A DNA stretch of 64,000 nucleotides from Gammaproteobacteria bacterium (GTDB lineage: Bacteria; Pseudomonadota; Gammaproteobacteria; Burkholderiales; Nitrosomonadaceae), in NCBI GenBank assembly GCA_015709615.1, contig CP054179.1:1798001-1862000 (forward strand), in the 5' to 3' direction. Both the position numbers and the translations under genes were made by a program. The notes beneath the pieces were generated by a model. That model was given only the letters and a program-made list of their open reading frames with translations. It did no database searches and was not told the origin of the DNA. This document shows positions 18,060 through 27,299 of this stretch, in pieces; position 1 is the first letter of the stretch, and each line of letters begins with the position of its first letter.

Positions 18060-19913
18060 TTATCCAGCCATCCGTTTCGCGATTTTAGCAATTTCAGCCT
18101 CGGTTAAACGATCCAGAGTCCAACCCTTCGCAAATTTTGCAGTCTCCGACTTTGGAAGTTGTTCGTCTGTAAGATCACGAATTCGAACCCTCGCAGGCAT
18201 TGAGGCTCCCTCCCCGACAAAGATCGCCTCTTGCTGAGCAAGATTCGGCAAAGCTTTCGTCATTCCAGACAGGCCATCCGGTAAGAAACGAGAAACATGT
18301 TGTTGATCTGCTGCATTCGTAAGCCTCAAAACGAGCCAAGTGCCGCATTGAGAAATCACTGTACTTTCAACATCTGCAGGCCTCTGGCTAACGAGCATTA
18401 GCCCAATCCCATATTTCCGCCCTTCACGAGCGATTCGTCGGATAGCTGTTTGTGCCGCGGCATATTCGGCCTCACCTCTGTCGGGCACATATCGATGAGC
18501 CTCTTCACAAACAAGAACAACGGGGTCACGATTTCTCTCCTCAGATGTTTGGTAAACCTTATACTGAAATAATAGACGAGCTAACATGGCTGCAAGCGGT
18601 CCAGCCACTTCATTAGGAAGGCCTGAAATATCTAGAATACGAATATCCTGATCTATACCACCTTGACCTTGTATTTGACCGACTAACTGGGCAATAACGT
18701 GTTCAAGTGGCGGACTTTCGTCGTTCCACTCGTGCATCATGAAACGAATGCGTGGATCACGCCTCAGTACTGCAAGCTTATCCAAAATTGATCGAAACCC
18801 TTCCTTAGAAAAATCAGTTGCGGATTTAGCTTTTGTTTTTCCGCTTGATACATTTACCGCTTGCGAGTATCTGATGTGATTCATCAGCTCTTCCATCGAA
18901 AAAGGTCGCGGTTTATCCCTATCAAACTCCACAATCTTATCCTCGCTAATACCAGATTTGGCGCGTGGTGCGTCAAATTCTCGTCCATCATCAGGCGCAT
19001 CGACCTCATATTTAGAAGGTGCTAGGTCCACAAGACCAGCTGCCACCATGCGCGCGTGAGTAAGTGCTTTGTAAATAATATTGTTCTGAGAAGTTGCTTC
19101 CTGCTCAGTTTTACCTATGGCGAGAAGCCGAAACTCGTCAGCGCTCATGAGCCAATAGGGGAGGCTTATTGGAGCGCCGGTCGTCTCTTCGCTTCCAAGT
19201 GGATCGTACGCACGATAAACGATCGCACGCTCCTTGAATGCCTGCCCGTATTCTCCGTGGGGATCAATAACAAGTATTCGTGGATGACAAGCTTTGTTCA
19301 GCTCTGGTCTATGATCCAGCATGCTGTGAAGTAAAGCGGCAACTGCTCCAGACTTTCCCGATCCCGTCGAGCCGAGCACAGCGCAATGCATACCAAACAT
19401 TTTATCTACGTTTGCTCGACAGATGGCATTGTCCGCACCGACGTAATGAGCAAATGGAACAAGTGGGCTATATTCGCCTTCATTCTGCTGCCCTTCAGCA
19501 GCAGAATGAATCTGAACGGTCTCTTCGCGAGTCAGCAGGTGCACGCTTTGGCGGGGTAGCGGATAAGTAGTAACACCTCGGACGAACCTGAGTTTCTGGT
19601 TTGCTGCGTTCCAGACCCCTTCGGCAAACAGTTCTACCTCCATCAGTCGTTGGTCAGCATCCGGCGGTATGGGCTTCGCGATCTCAAGCAACTCCTCGGA
19701 ACGCATTCGCAATAAGGTCACAAATCCGAACACGAGACGTCTTCCGAAATGTACTTTGACGATGCTTCCAATCTGCCCAATGGGATAGACCCGCCCTTCG
19801 TAGGTTCGAGTGAGCTCTGTGACATCCCCAGATAACTCTACGCGAATCGTAGTTCCAGAAACTTCGACAATGTGCCCGATCTTGAGGTCGGAAATAAGAT
19901 CGAATGTATTCAT
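18060..19913 (-). CDS. herA: HerA-like ATPase of a SIR2-HerA defence pair
   Basis: A 617-residue HerA/FtsK-superfamily ATPase. A beta-barrel HAS domain (about 1-75, IGHIVEVSGTTIRVELSG) leads into the motor with Walker A GSTGSGKS (181-188) and Walker B VVLVCEEAH (465-473), then RPADVESTVISQCGTWL and a C-terminal helical tail. In known SIR2-HerA systems the hexameric ATPase assembles with the SIR2 NADase and the complex depletes NAD on phage infection. The upstream SIR2 gene overlaps this start by 4 bases. The pair is visibly richer in A+T than typA or gyrB, which fits acquisition by transfer. Confidence 0.88.
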   Translation of the reverse strand: MNTFDLISDLKIGHIVEVSGTTIRVELSGDVTELTRTYEGRVYPIGQIGSIVKVHFGRRLVFGFVTLLRMRSEELLEIAKPIPPDADQRLMEVELFAEGVWNAANQKLRFVRGVTTYPLPRQSVHLLTREETVQIHSAAEGQQNEGEYSPLVPFAHYVGADNAICRANVDKMFGMHCAVLGSTGSGKSGAVAALLHSMLDHRPELNKACHPRILVIDPHGEYGQAFKERAIVYRAYDPLGSEETTGAPISLPYWLMSADEFRLLAIGKTEQEATSQNNIIYKALTHARMVAAGLVDLAPSKYEVDAPDDGREFDAPRAKSGISEDKIVEFDRDKPRPFSMEELMNHIRYSQAVNVSSGKTKAKSATDFSKEGFRSILDKLAVLRRDPRIRFMMHEWNDESPPLEHVIAQLVGQIQGQGGIDQDIRILDISGLPNEVAGPLAAMLARLLFQYKVYQTSEERNRDPVVLVCEEAHRYVPDRGEAEYAAAQTAIRRIAREGRKYGIGLMLVSQRPADVESTVISQCGTWLVLRLTNAADQQHVSRFLPDGLSGMTKALPNLAQQEAIFVGEGASMPARVRIRDLTDEQLPKSETAKFAKGWTLDRLTEAEIAKIAKRMAG

Positions 19914-21100
19914 AGCGCACAGGTCTCCGCTCCACTATTTAGCATTTTGGTGACACCAGCAAACGTCCACCAATCTCGTTTTGCTGAAGTAGTTGGAGGA
20001 GAATGAGGACCGTCGTCTGCGCCGACATACAAGCCATCTCCGGTAATGACATAGACCCGTTTACCCCACGGTCCCGTCCTCCATCTTTCAAGAGTAGGAT
20101 TGAGGCTCGGAGCGAAGGCGAGAACTGTTGTTTTGTTTTCCGGGCGTTGAAGCGCTAATTCAATCTCTTGGTTAATGTGCTCGTCCCCAAAGCTATACCC
20201 GCAGGTTGCAAGAACATTTCCCTCCCTTGCGCTAAGTGCCCGGCGAAAAAGGTCAAATTGGGCAGCGAATGGATCTCTTTGAGTCGCCAGGTATTTAGTC
20301 GATTGCGGGTAGATGAGAACACGAGAAACCTTCTTCGGATATAAATCGCCGTCGCGAACTCGCCAGACACGATCATCTTCCCCTAAATGCCAATCGATAG
20401 AACCGTGAAGTTTAATTACATGGGCACGATCTCCGGTGCATGGTTCTTCGTCACCATATCTGTGGTCTCTATATGCTACAGCGCCACCTGAGAAACCATC
20501 CCAATAGGAGAAGCCACCGAGTGCAAGAGCATCCTCAATGAGCGTGTCATAGTTGGTGGTGAACAGTCGGACTGCTCTCCGGCGCTCCTCGATCCCTAAT
20601 TGACTCCGATTGAACAGAGCAGAAACAAATGCCGAATGGTGATCGATAACGACAATCCGATCCGCAGGCGTTCCGATCACTTCCGGATCTCCACTAGGGT
20701 TCGTAGGCTTATATCCCCATCGAATAGTCTCAGCTATCCATGTCAGAATCTTTTGGTGGAGTTCATCGAGTTCAGCCACCGAGAGAATTACGCCGTCGAA
20801 TGTAACAGATTTATTCTTGGATCGATCGGCAATCGCGCGGTGATCGCCAAGCTGACTTAAGATGTGCTCGATATGCGAATCGACAGAAAGCTGACTTTTG
20901 ACAAACTCAAGAACCTTGATGTCGTTTGACTCTCCTTCCATTTTTGCCTTCGCGAATACACGATCCGTTAGTGGCCCCATAAGAGGAATTCCGGCATCAA
21001 GGCTGATTCCAGCACCAAACAGCCATGACTGATTACTCGCCGCCAGGAGATTATCGAGCTGGGCTAGAATATCTTTTGCTGCTGGGTTCATAGTGAACAT
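19910..21100 (-). CDS. SIR2-like NADase of a SIR2-HerA defence pair
   Basis: A 396-residue protein with a sirtuin-type NAD-binding fold. Motifs are GAGIS (29-33), FTTNYDTLIEDAL (TTNYD at 181-185), KLHGSIDW with the probable catalytic His232, and TCGYSFGDEHIN (300-310). The long helical insertion between 50 and 150 is typical of the SIR2_2 defence branch rather than protein deacetylases, and no zinc cysteines are seen. Paired with the overlapping HerA gene it should act as an abortive-infection NADase (family knowledge). Start: ATG 21100 gives the longest frame, but GAGG is only 2 bases away; ATG 21091 has GAGG 11 bases upstream and may be the real one. Confidence 0.87.
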   Translation of the reverse strand: MFTMNPAAKDILAQLDNLLAASNQSWLFGAGISLDAGIPLMGPLTDRVFAKAKMEGESNDIKVLEFVKSQLSVDSHIEHILSQLGDHRAIADRSKNKSVTFDGVILSVAELDELHQKILTWIAETIRWGYKPTNPSGDPEVIGTPADRIVVIDHHSAFVSALFNRSQLGIEERRRAVRLFTTNYDTLIEDALALGGFSYWDGFSGGAVAYRDHRYGDEEPCTGDRAHVIKLHGSIDWHLGEDDRVWRVRDGDLYPKKVSRVLIYPQSTKYLATQRDPFAAQFDLFRRALSAREGNVLATCGYSFGDEHINQEIELALQRPENKTTVLAFAPSLNPTLERWRTGPWGKRVYVITGDGLYVGADDGPHSPPTTSAKRDWWTFAGVTKMLNSGAETCAL

Positions 21101-21216
21101 ATCCTCAATTGTGTTTGACTACGAGCCCATAAGCCCTATCTTACTTATAGATCATTAGCTTCTATTCAAAATGAATGACCCCGCCTCAAGGGACAGGGAA
21201 TTAAACCCGGAAGAGA

Positions 21217-23637
21217 CTAAATATCAATATTCGTCGCCCGTAACGCATTCCTCTCGATAAACGCCCGGCGTGGTTCGACGACGTCGCCCATTAGCGTAGT
21301 GAAGATTTCGTCGGTGAGGATGCTGTCTTCGATTTGCGCGCGCAGTAGGCGGCGGTTTTGCGGATCCATGGTGGTTTCCCAGAGCTGGCTCGGGTTCATT
21401 TCGCCGAGGCCTTTGTAGCGCTGGATGTTGACGCCTTTTTTGGCTTCGTCCAGCAGCCATTCCAGCGCTTGTTTGAACTCACTGACGGTTTGCTTGCGTT
21501 CGCCGCGCTGCACGTAAGCGCCTTGGCTGATCAGGCCGTCGAATACCTGCGCGGTTTTGCGGATTTGTTCGTAGTCGCCGCTGTCGAGAAAATCCATGTC
21601 GAGGTAGCTGGTGACGATGTTGCCGTGCATCATGCGCATGATTTTAAGGCGGTAGCGCTCGTGGATTTCGTCGAATTCGGCGGCGATTTCCACGTCCTTG
21701 ACGCGGCTTGCCAGCCGTTGCGCGCTGTCACTGGCTGCTTGGGCATTGCTCAGATCGACATCGGGCTGGCGCAATAATTCGTGCATGACCGTACTGTCGA
21801 TTGCCTGGCTCATGCGCTCGATCACCGCTTCGGCAAGGATATATTCGTTGGCGATTTGCGCCAGCGTGTCACCGCTCAACGGCGGCTTGGTCTCGCCGGT
21901 GTGCAGTTCCGCACCATCCAGCGCAAGGCTTAGCATGTATTGCTTCAATTCATGGTCATCCTTGACGTAGCGTTCTTTCTTGCCGTGCTTGATTTTGTAT
22001 AGCGGCGGTTGCGCGATGTAGACGTGGCCGCGCTCGATCAATTCTGGCATCTGGCGGTAGAAGAACGTCAGCAGCAGCGTACGGATATGCGAGCCGTCCA
22101 CGTCCGCGTCGGTCATGATGATGATGCGGTGATAGCGCAGCTTGTCCGGGTTGTATTCGTCCTTACCGATGCCGGTGCCGAGCGCGGTGATCAGCGAAAT
22201 GATCTCTTGCGACGAGATCAGCTTGTCGAAGCGGGCTTTTTCGACATTCAGAATCTTGCCTTTGAGCGGCATGATCGCCTGGAATTTGCGGTCGCGCCCT
22301 TGTTTGGCGGAGCCGCCAGCGGAATCGCCCTCGACCAGATACAGTTCGCATAGTGCCGGATTTTTCTCTTGGCAATCGGCCAGTTTACCCGGCAACCCCA
22401 TGCTATCGAGCACGCCTTTCCGGCGCGTCAGTTCGCGGGCTTTGCGCGCCGCTTCGCGGGCGCGGGCCGCGTCGATGATCTTGTTACAGATGGTTTTGGC
22501 ATCAATCGGATTTTCCAGCAGATATTCAGAAAACTTTTGCGATACCACTTCTTCCACCACAGGACGCACTTCCGACGACACCAGTTTTTCTTTGGTTTGC
22601 GACGAAAACTTGGGCTCGAACAATTTCACCGACAACACGCACGATAAGCCTTCGCGCATGTCGTCGCCGGAGGTTTCCACTTTGGCTTTTTTCGCCAGTT
22701 CGTTTTTTTCGATATAGTTGTTGAGCGTGCGCGTCATCGCAGCGCGTAAACCCGTCAGATGCGTGCCGCCGTCCTTTTGCGGAATATTGTTGGTAAAACA
22801 CAGCACCTGCTCGGTATAGCTGTCGTTCCATTGCATCGAAACTTCGACGGTAATATTGTCTTTTGCACCGGTGGTGTAAAAAACCGCTGGATGCAACACG
22901 GTTTTGCTGCGGTTGATGTATTCGACAAAGTTTTTAATGCCGCCGGTAAACGCGAAATTTTCATCCTTACCGGTACGCTGGTCGATCAGGTGAATTTTCA
23001 CGCCATTGTTGAGGAACGACAGTTCGCGCAGGCGCTTGGCGAAAATGTCGTAGTGGAATTCGACGTTGCCGAAAATCTCCTTACTGGCGAGAAAATGCAC
23101 TTCGGTGCCGTGCCGCTCGCTTTCGCCGATCACTTCCAGCGGCTTGACCGGTACGCCCATGCGGAATTCCATGTGATGCACCTTGCCGTCGCGGCGGATG
23201 GTCAGTTTCAGCCATTCCGACAGCGCATTGACCACCGACACACCGACGCCGTGCAAACCGCCGGACACTTTGTACGAATTGTCATCGAACTTGCCGCCGG
23301 CGTGCAGCTCGGTCATGACGATTTCCGCTGCGGAGCGCTTCAGTTCGTCGTCCTGCTTGATTCCGGTCGGGATACCGCGGCCATTGTCGAGTACGCTGAC
23401 GGAGTTATCTGGGTGGATGGTCACGGTGATCTCGTCGCAATGCCCGGCCAGCGCTTCGTCGATAGCGTTATCGACGACTTCGAACACCATATGGTGCAAA
23501 CCGGTGCCGTCGCTGGTATCGCCGATATACATGCCGGGCCGTTTGCGCACAGCGTCCAATCCTTTCAGGATTTTGATACTTTCGGAATCGTAATCGCTCG
23601 AACTGTCTTTAGGTACGTTGGTGTTTTGATCACTCAT
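21217..23637 (-). CDS. gyrB: DNA gyrase subunit B
   Basis: ATPase subunit of the type II topoisomerase that introduces negative supercoils (806 residues, the usual proteobacterial length). The GHKL ATPase domain shows DNAIDEALAGHCDEI and DNGRGIPTGIK, and GGLHGVGVSVVNALS is the second ATP motif. The TOPRIM domain has EGDSAGGSAKQGRDR and DADVDGSHIRTLLLTFFYR. The C-terminus has IQRYKGLGEMNPSQLWETTMDP. It is the third gene of the leftward dnaA-dnaN-gyrB set. Confidence 0.97.
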   Translation of the reverse strand: MSDQNTNVPKDSSSDYDSESIKILKGLDAVRKRPGMYIGDTSDGTGLHHMVFEVVDNAIDEALAGHCDEITVTIHPDNSVSVLDNGRGIPTGIKQDDELKRSAAEIVMTELHAGGKFDDNSYKVSGGLHGVGVSVVNALSEWLKLTIRRDGKVHHMEFRMGVPVKPLEVIGESERHGTEVHFLASKEIFGNVEFHYDIFAKRLRELSFLNNGVKIHLIDQRTGKDENFAFTGGIKNFVEYINRSKTVLHPAVFYTTGAKDNITVEVSMQWNDSYTEQVLCFTNNIPQKDGGTHLTGLRAAMTRTLNNYIEKNELAKKAKVETSGDDMREGLSCVLSVKLFEPKFSSQTKEKLVSSEVRPVVEEVVSQKFSEYLLENPIDAKTICNKIIDAARAREAARKARELTRRKGVLDSMGLPGKLADCQEKNPALCELYLVEGDSAGGSAKQGRDRKFQAIMPLKGKILNVEKARFDKLISSQEIISLITALGTGIGKDEYNPDKLRYHRIIIMTDADVDGSHIRTLLLTFFYRQMPELIERGHVYIAQPPLYKIKHGKKERYVKDDHELKQYMLSLALDGAELHTGETKPPLSGDTLAQIANEYILAEAVIERMSQAIDSTVMHELLRQPDVDLSNAQAASDSAQRLASRVKDVEIAAEFDEIHERYRLKIMRMMHGNIVTSYLDMDFLDSGDYEQIRKTAQVFDGLISQGAYVQRGERKQTVSEFKQALEWLLDEAKKGVNIQRYKGLGEMNPSQLWETTMDPQNRRLLRAQIEDSILTDEIFTTLMGDVVEPRRAFIERNALRATNIDI

Positions 23638-23710
23638 TAGTCAGAATTTTCAGGGTTATGTAAGTTGCAGGGAATAGCTTGGATTTTGCTGAGTTCTTGC
23701 TCACATGCCG

Positions 23711-24826
23711 TTAAATCCTCATCGGCATGACAATATATTTAAACGCATCGTTGCCGGGTATCGTGATCAGAACACTGCTATTGGCATTTTCAAACGCGCA
23801 TTGCACGGTTTCACTATCCACATTGTTCAGCAGATCGAGCAGATAGGTGATATTGAGGCTGATATCCACCGCTTCGTCGCTGTAGGGAATTTCCAGATCA
23901 TCTTCGGCCTCTTCCTGCTCGCTGTTTTTACAAACGATGCGCAGATTGTTTTCGCCGATGATCAAGCGCACACCACGGAATTTTTCGCTTTGGTTGGACA
24001 GAATGGAAACACGCTGTAACGCCTGTAAAAACAGCAGGCGGTTAATTTCAAACTGTTTGTTGTTACGCGTTGGAATCACCCGGTTGTAATCGGGAAACTT
24101 ACCGTCGATGACCTTGGAGGTCAGAACGATGCCGGAGAAGGAAAAGCGCACTTTGTTTTGGAAGTAGTCGATGGTAACCGGCTCTTCGTTGTCTTCCAGC
24201 AATTTCGACAACTCAAACACCGCCTTGCGCGGCAAAATAACTTCCTGCTTTTTCTGTGCTTTATCCAGCGCGGTTGCGATGTATGCGAGACGGTGGCCAT
24301 CGGTGCCGACGCTGATCAATTGCTTGCCGTCCGTCAACAGCAATAGGCCGTTCAGATAATAGCGGATGTCTTGCTGCGCAACCGCAAATTGCACGTGGTG
24401 CAGCAGGTTTTTTAATTCTTTTTGTTTCAGCATAATAGCATTTTCGGACTCGGATTCTTCCGCGACTTCGGGAAAATCTTCTGCTGGCAGTATTTGTAGA
24501 TTGAACGCGCTTTTACCGGATTTGACGTAGAGATGATCGTCCTGGCGTGTCAAGGTCACTTCGGCATCGGCTGACAGCGAACGTAAAATGTCCTGTAATT
24601 TTTTCGCCGAAACCGTCAACGAAAAATCCTGTTTGGGCGCTAAGTCTATCGTGGCAACCGTTTTAATCTGGATTTCCAGATCAGTGGTCAAAAAAGAGGT
24701 CTTTTCCGCATTTTGCCGGATCAGCACATTGGATAAGATAGGCAATGTCTGACGGCGCTCGACGATTCCGGTCACCGTTTGCAGCGGTTTTAGCAACGTA
24801 TCCCGATTGGTTTTAATTAAAAGCAT
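23711..24826 (-). CDS. dnaN: DNA polymerase III beta sliding clamp
   Basis: The ring-shaped processivity clamp of the replisome (371 residues, full length). It starts MLLIKTNRDTLLKPLQTVTGIVERRQTLPILSN and ends with the clamp's conserved tail KYIVMPMRI, which forms part of the partner-binding cleft. It is transcribed leftward away from the AT-rich gap at 24827-25015, with gyrB 73 bases downstream. Confidence 0.97.
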   Translation of the reverse strand: MLLIKTNRDTLLKPLQTVTGIVERRQTLPILSNVLIRQNAEKTSFLTTDLEIQIKTVATIDLAPKQDFSLTVSAKKLQDILRSLSADAEVTLTRQDDHLYVKSGKSAFNLQILPAEDFPEVAEESESENAIMLKQKELKNLLHHVQFAVAQQDIRYYLNGLLLLTDGKQLISVGTDGHRLAYIATALDKAQKKQEVILPRKAVFELSKLLEDNEEPVTIDYFQNKVRFSFSGIVLTSKVIDGKFPDYNRVIPTRNNKQFEINRLLFLQALQRVSILSNQSEKFRGVRLIIGENNLRIVCKNSEQEEAEDDLEIPYSDEAVDISLNITYLLDLLNNVDSETVQCAFENANSSVLITIPGNDAFKYIVMPMRI

Positions 24827-25021
24827 TTAAATAAAAAATAGTAGTAATTAGATAATAGCCGAAATTCTTCTGTATTATTTTAAATTTATTTTTAATATCA
24901 AAAATATAGCATAAAATTTTTAATTGTATGATCACTGTATACTGCTTGGATAGTTTGTGGATAAAAATCACTCATTTTTTTATAAAAGAGTTATGCACAA
25001 TCTATTCAACCGTTATCAACC
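24827..25021. other. oriC: Candidate chromosomal replication origin (oriC) in the dnaA-dnaN gap
   Basis: A 189-base gap with strongly AT-rich sequence (about 24827-24950) suitable for unwinding. Next to it is a perfect DnaA box in the minus sense, TGTGGATAA (24956-24964, complement TTATCCACA). A second box, TTATGCACA (24991-24999), fits TTATNCACA, and a weaker TTATCAACC (25013-25021) overlaps the dnaA stop. Location between dnaA and dnaN is a standard place for bacterial origins. The gap may also hold the dnaN promoter. Few boxes are visible, so the full origin might extend elsewhere. Confidence 0.65.
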
Positions 25022-26434
25022 TCTTAAAATGAGTATCAGCGCGTTGAAATCGCGATTCACAATCGGATCGGATACGCGCAATTCGTTGATCTTGCGGTAG
25101 CCGTGCAGCACTGTAGTGTGATCCCGCCCGCCGAAAGCTTCGCCAATGTCCGGCAAACTCAATGAAGTGAGTTCCTTGGCGATGGCCATCGCCATTTGTC
25201 GCGGCCGTGCGACGATGCGCGAGCGTTTCTTTGAATACATTTCCGATACTTTGATTTTGTAGTAGTCGGCGACGGTTTTCTGGATGTTTTCGATCGAAAT
25301 CTGCCGGCTTTGCACGGCGAGTAAATCCTTCAACGCTTCCTTCGCCAGATCCAGCGTTATTTCCTGACCGACAAAACGCGAGAAAGCCAGTACACGCTTC
25401 AATGCGCCTTCCAGTTCGCGCACATTGGAGCGGATATGCTTAGCGATAAAAAACGCAACATTTTCGTCCAAGCGGATTTTTTCCGTTTCCGCTTTTTTCA
25501 GCAGAATCGCCACGCGCATTTCCAGTTCCGGCGGTTCAACCGCCACCGTCAAGCCCCAGCCGAAGCGCGACACCAGACGTTCTTCCAGGCCGGTGATTTC
25601 CTTCGGGTAGGTGTCGCAGGTGATGATCACTTGCTTGTGCGTTTCGATCAGCGCGTTGAATGCGTAGAAAAACTCTTCCTGCGTGCGGTTCTTGCCGCCG
25701 AAAAATTGCACATCGTCGACTAGCAGCAGGTCGAGCGAATGATAGTACAGCTTGAACTTATCGAACGCTTTGTGCTGGTAGGCGCTGACGACGTCGGATA
25801 CGTATTTTTCCGCATGTACATAACGGATTTTTGCACTTCTGTCGTTTTCATGCACGTAATTGCCGATTGCTTGAATTAGATGGGTTTTCCCCAGACCCAC
25901 GCCGCCGTAGATAAAAAGCGGGTTATACGCAATGCCGGGTGATTCGGCTACCTGGATCGCGCCGGCACGCGCCAGCTGATTGGCTTTACCGGTAACGAAG
26001 TTGTCGAAAGTGAAATTGGGATTCAAACCGCTGGGATTTTTCCTCGCCGGTTGATAGGCCGTTTTGACTTCCGGTTTCGTTTCCTGCTGGATTTCCTCCG
26101 CCGCTGGACTGGCGATGACGGCTTTAGCCTCGGTTTGCTCTACCAGTTTCAGGTGGAACCGGATTTTCTTATCGAAATAGCCTAGCGCCATGTTTTCGAT
26201 ATGCGCAATGAAGTTGTCTTTGACCCATTGCGAAACGAAACGGTTAGGCGCGATCAGCACCACCTCGTGGTCGCCGTTAAACGCCGGATCGATTTGTAAA
26301 GGCTTGATCCAGGTGTTGAATTGTTGCGCGTTGAGTTCTTTTCTAAAATGATCGAGACAGGATAACCAGAAGGTGTTCAGCGATTGCGTCATTTTCTGTT
26401 CTTCGTCCATCTGGTTTGAAAAGGCGGTCATCAT
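25016..26434 (-). CDS. dnaA: Chromosomal replication initiator DnaA
   Basis: The AAA+ initiator that binds DnaA boxes and melts oriC. Domain I starts SLNTFWLSCLDHFRKELNAQQFNTWIKPLQ, a linker follows, then Walker A GGVGLGKT (177-184), LLLVDDVQFF (Walker B), and domain IV with GGRDHTTVLHGYRKI for box recognition. The frame opens at 26434 (472 residues). The ATGs at 26410 and 26392 (MTQSLNTFW) are equally plausible starts because none has a good Shine-Dalgarno. panC ends 27 bases upstream on the same strand, so dnaA may be read from the pan promoter as well as its own. Confidence 0.97.
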   Translation of the reverse strand: MMTAFSNQMDEEQKMTQSLNTFWLSCLDHFRKELNAQQFNTWIKPLQIDPAFNGDHEVVLIAPNRFVSQWVKDNFIAHIENMALGYFDKKIRFHLKLVEQTEAKAVIASPAAEEIQQETKPEVKTAYQPARKNPSGLNPNFTFDNFVTGKANQLARAGAIQVAESPGIAYNPLFIYGGVGLGKTHLIQAIGNYVHENDRSAKIRYVHAEKYVSDVVSAYQHKAFDKFKLYYHSLDLLLVDDVQFFGGKNRTQEEFFYAFNALIETHKQVIITCDTYPKEITGLEERLVSRFGWGLTVAVEPPELEMRVAILLKKAETEKIRLDENVAFFIAKHIRSNVRELEGALKRVLAFSRFVGQEITLDLAKEALKDLLAVQSRQISIENIQKTVADYYKIKVSEMYSKKRSRIVARPRQMAMAIAKELTSLSLPDIGEAFGGRDHTTVLHGYRKINELRVSDPIVNRDFNALILILRG

Positions 26435-26461
26435 ACAATCTCTGCTTATAAAAACCCGCTG

Positions 26462-27286
26462 CTAAATTTCCAGGTTGTCGATTAATCGTGTATTACCGAG
26501 CCAAGCTGCGCCTAAAACGACCAAATCCCGGTCCGGGGGCCGGGCAGGCAGCAACGACCTGCGTTCATGGATGCTGATGTAATCGACTTTCCAGCCGCGT
26601 TGCGCCAGATTATGGATAGCGATTTCTTGTAATGTTTGAAAATCCTGACGACCGGAAACGATTTCCTGCCGGATTCGCTGAAGCGTTTGGTAAAGATGGC
26701 AAGCTTCCGCGCGTTGTGTGTCGTTCAAATATTGGTTACGCGAGCTGAGCGCCAGTCCGCCGAGAGTCCGGACGGTTTCACCCGCTACGATGCTGACGGG
26801 TAAATTTAATTGCCGTACCATTTCACGCACTATATGCAACTGCTGATAATCCTTCTTGCCAAAAACAGCCAGGTCAGGTTGAATAATATTGAATAATTTC
26901 AATACAATCGTTGCAACACCACGAAAAAATCCCGGACGGAATTTTCCTTCCAAGGTATCCGCCACAGGGGGTAATGCTAACAAGAATTCTTGCGCTGTAG
27001 GGAAAAGAATTTTTTCATCGGGTGCGAAAACAGTCTTGACATTCAATGCAGACAGCGCCCTGCAATCTTCTGCAAAAGTACGCGGATAACGGTCGAAATC
27101 TTCGTGCGGCAAAAATTGCAAACGGTTGACAAAAATGCTCACCACCACGCAACCGGACAACTGTTTTGCTTGTTCGATCAGTGCGAGATGACCTTGGTGC
27201 AGATTCCCCATCGTGGGAACGAACGCAATGTTTTTCTCGCCGCGGAGACTTTCGCGCACGGCGGCAATATCGCTCAGTATGTTCAT
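26462..27286 (-). CDS. panC: Pantothenate synthetase
   Basis: Joins pantoate and beta-alanine with ATP to make pantothenate (274 residues). The nucleotidyl-transfer signature PTMGNLHQGHLALI carries the HxGH motif. Further family landmarks are VFGKKDYQQLHIVREMVRQL and LALSSRNQYL. It lies 13 bases after panB and 27 bases before dnaA on the same strand, giving a two-step pantothenate operon that runs into dnaA. Confidence 0.95.
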   Translation of the reverse strand: MNILSDIAAVRESLRGEKNIAFVPTMGNLHQGHLALIEQAKQLSGCVVVSIFVNRLQFLPHEDFDRYPRTFAEDCRALSALNVKTVFAPDEKILFPTAQEFLLALPPVADTLEGKFRPGFFRGVATIVLKLFNIIQPDLAVFGKKDYQQLHIVREMVRQLNLPVSIVAGETVRTLGGLALSSRNQYLNDTQRAEACHLYQTLQRIRQEIVSGRQDFQTLQEIAIHNLAQRGWKVDYISIHERRSLLPARPPDRDLVVLGAAWLGNTRLIDNLEI

Positions 27287-27299
27287 AAACTGCCGGGTA

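Noticed and set aside
22759..23640. Plus-strand open frame of 293 codons opposite gyrB
   Set aside because: Antisense shadow of the gyrB ATPase domain; composition is not protein-like and no start signal is present.
24831..24960. A small gene in the dnaA-dnaN gap
   Set aside because: The segment is very AT-rich with stops in all frames and no start signal; it fits an unwinding region instead.
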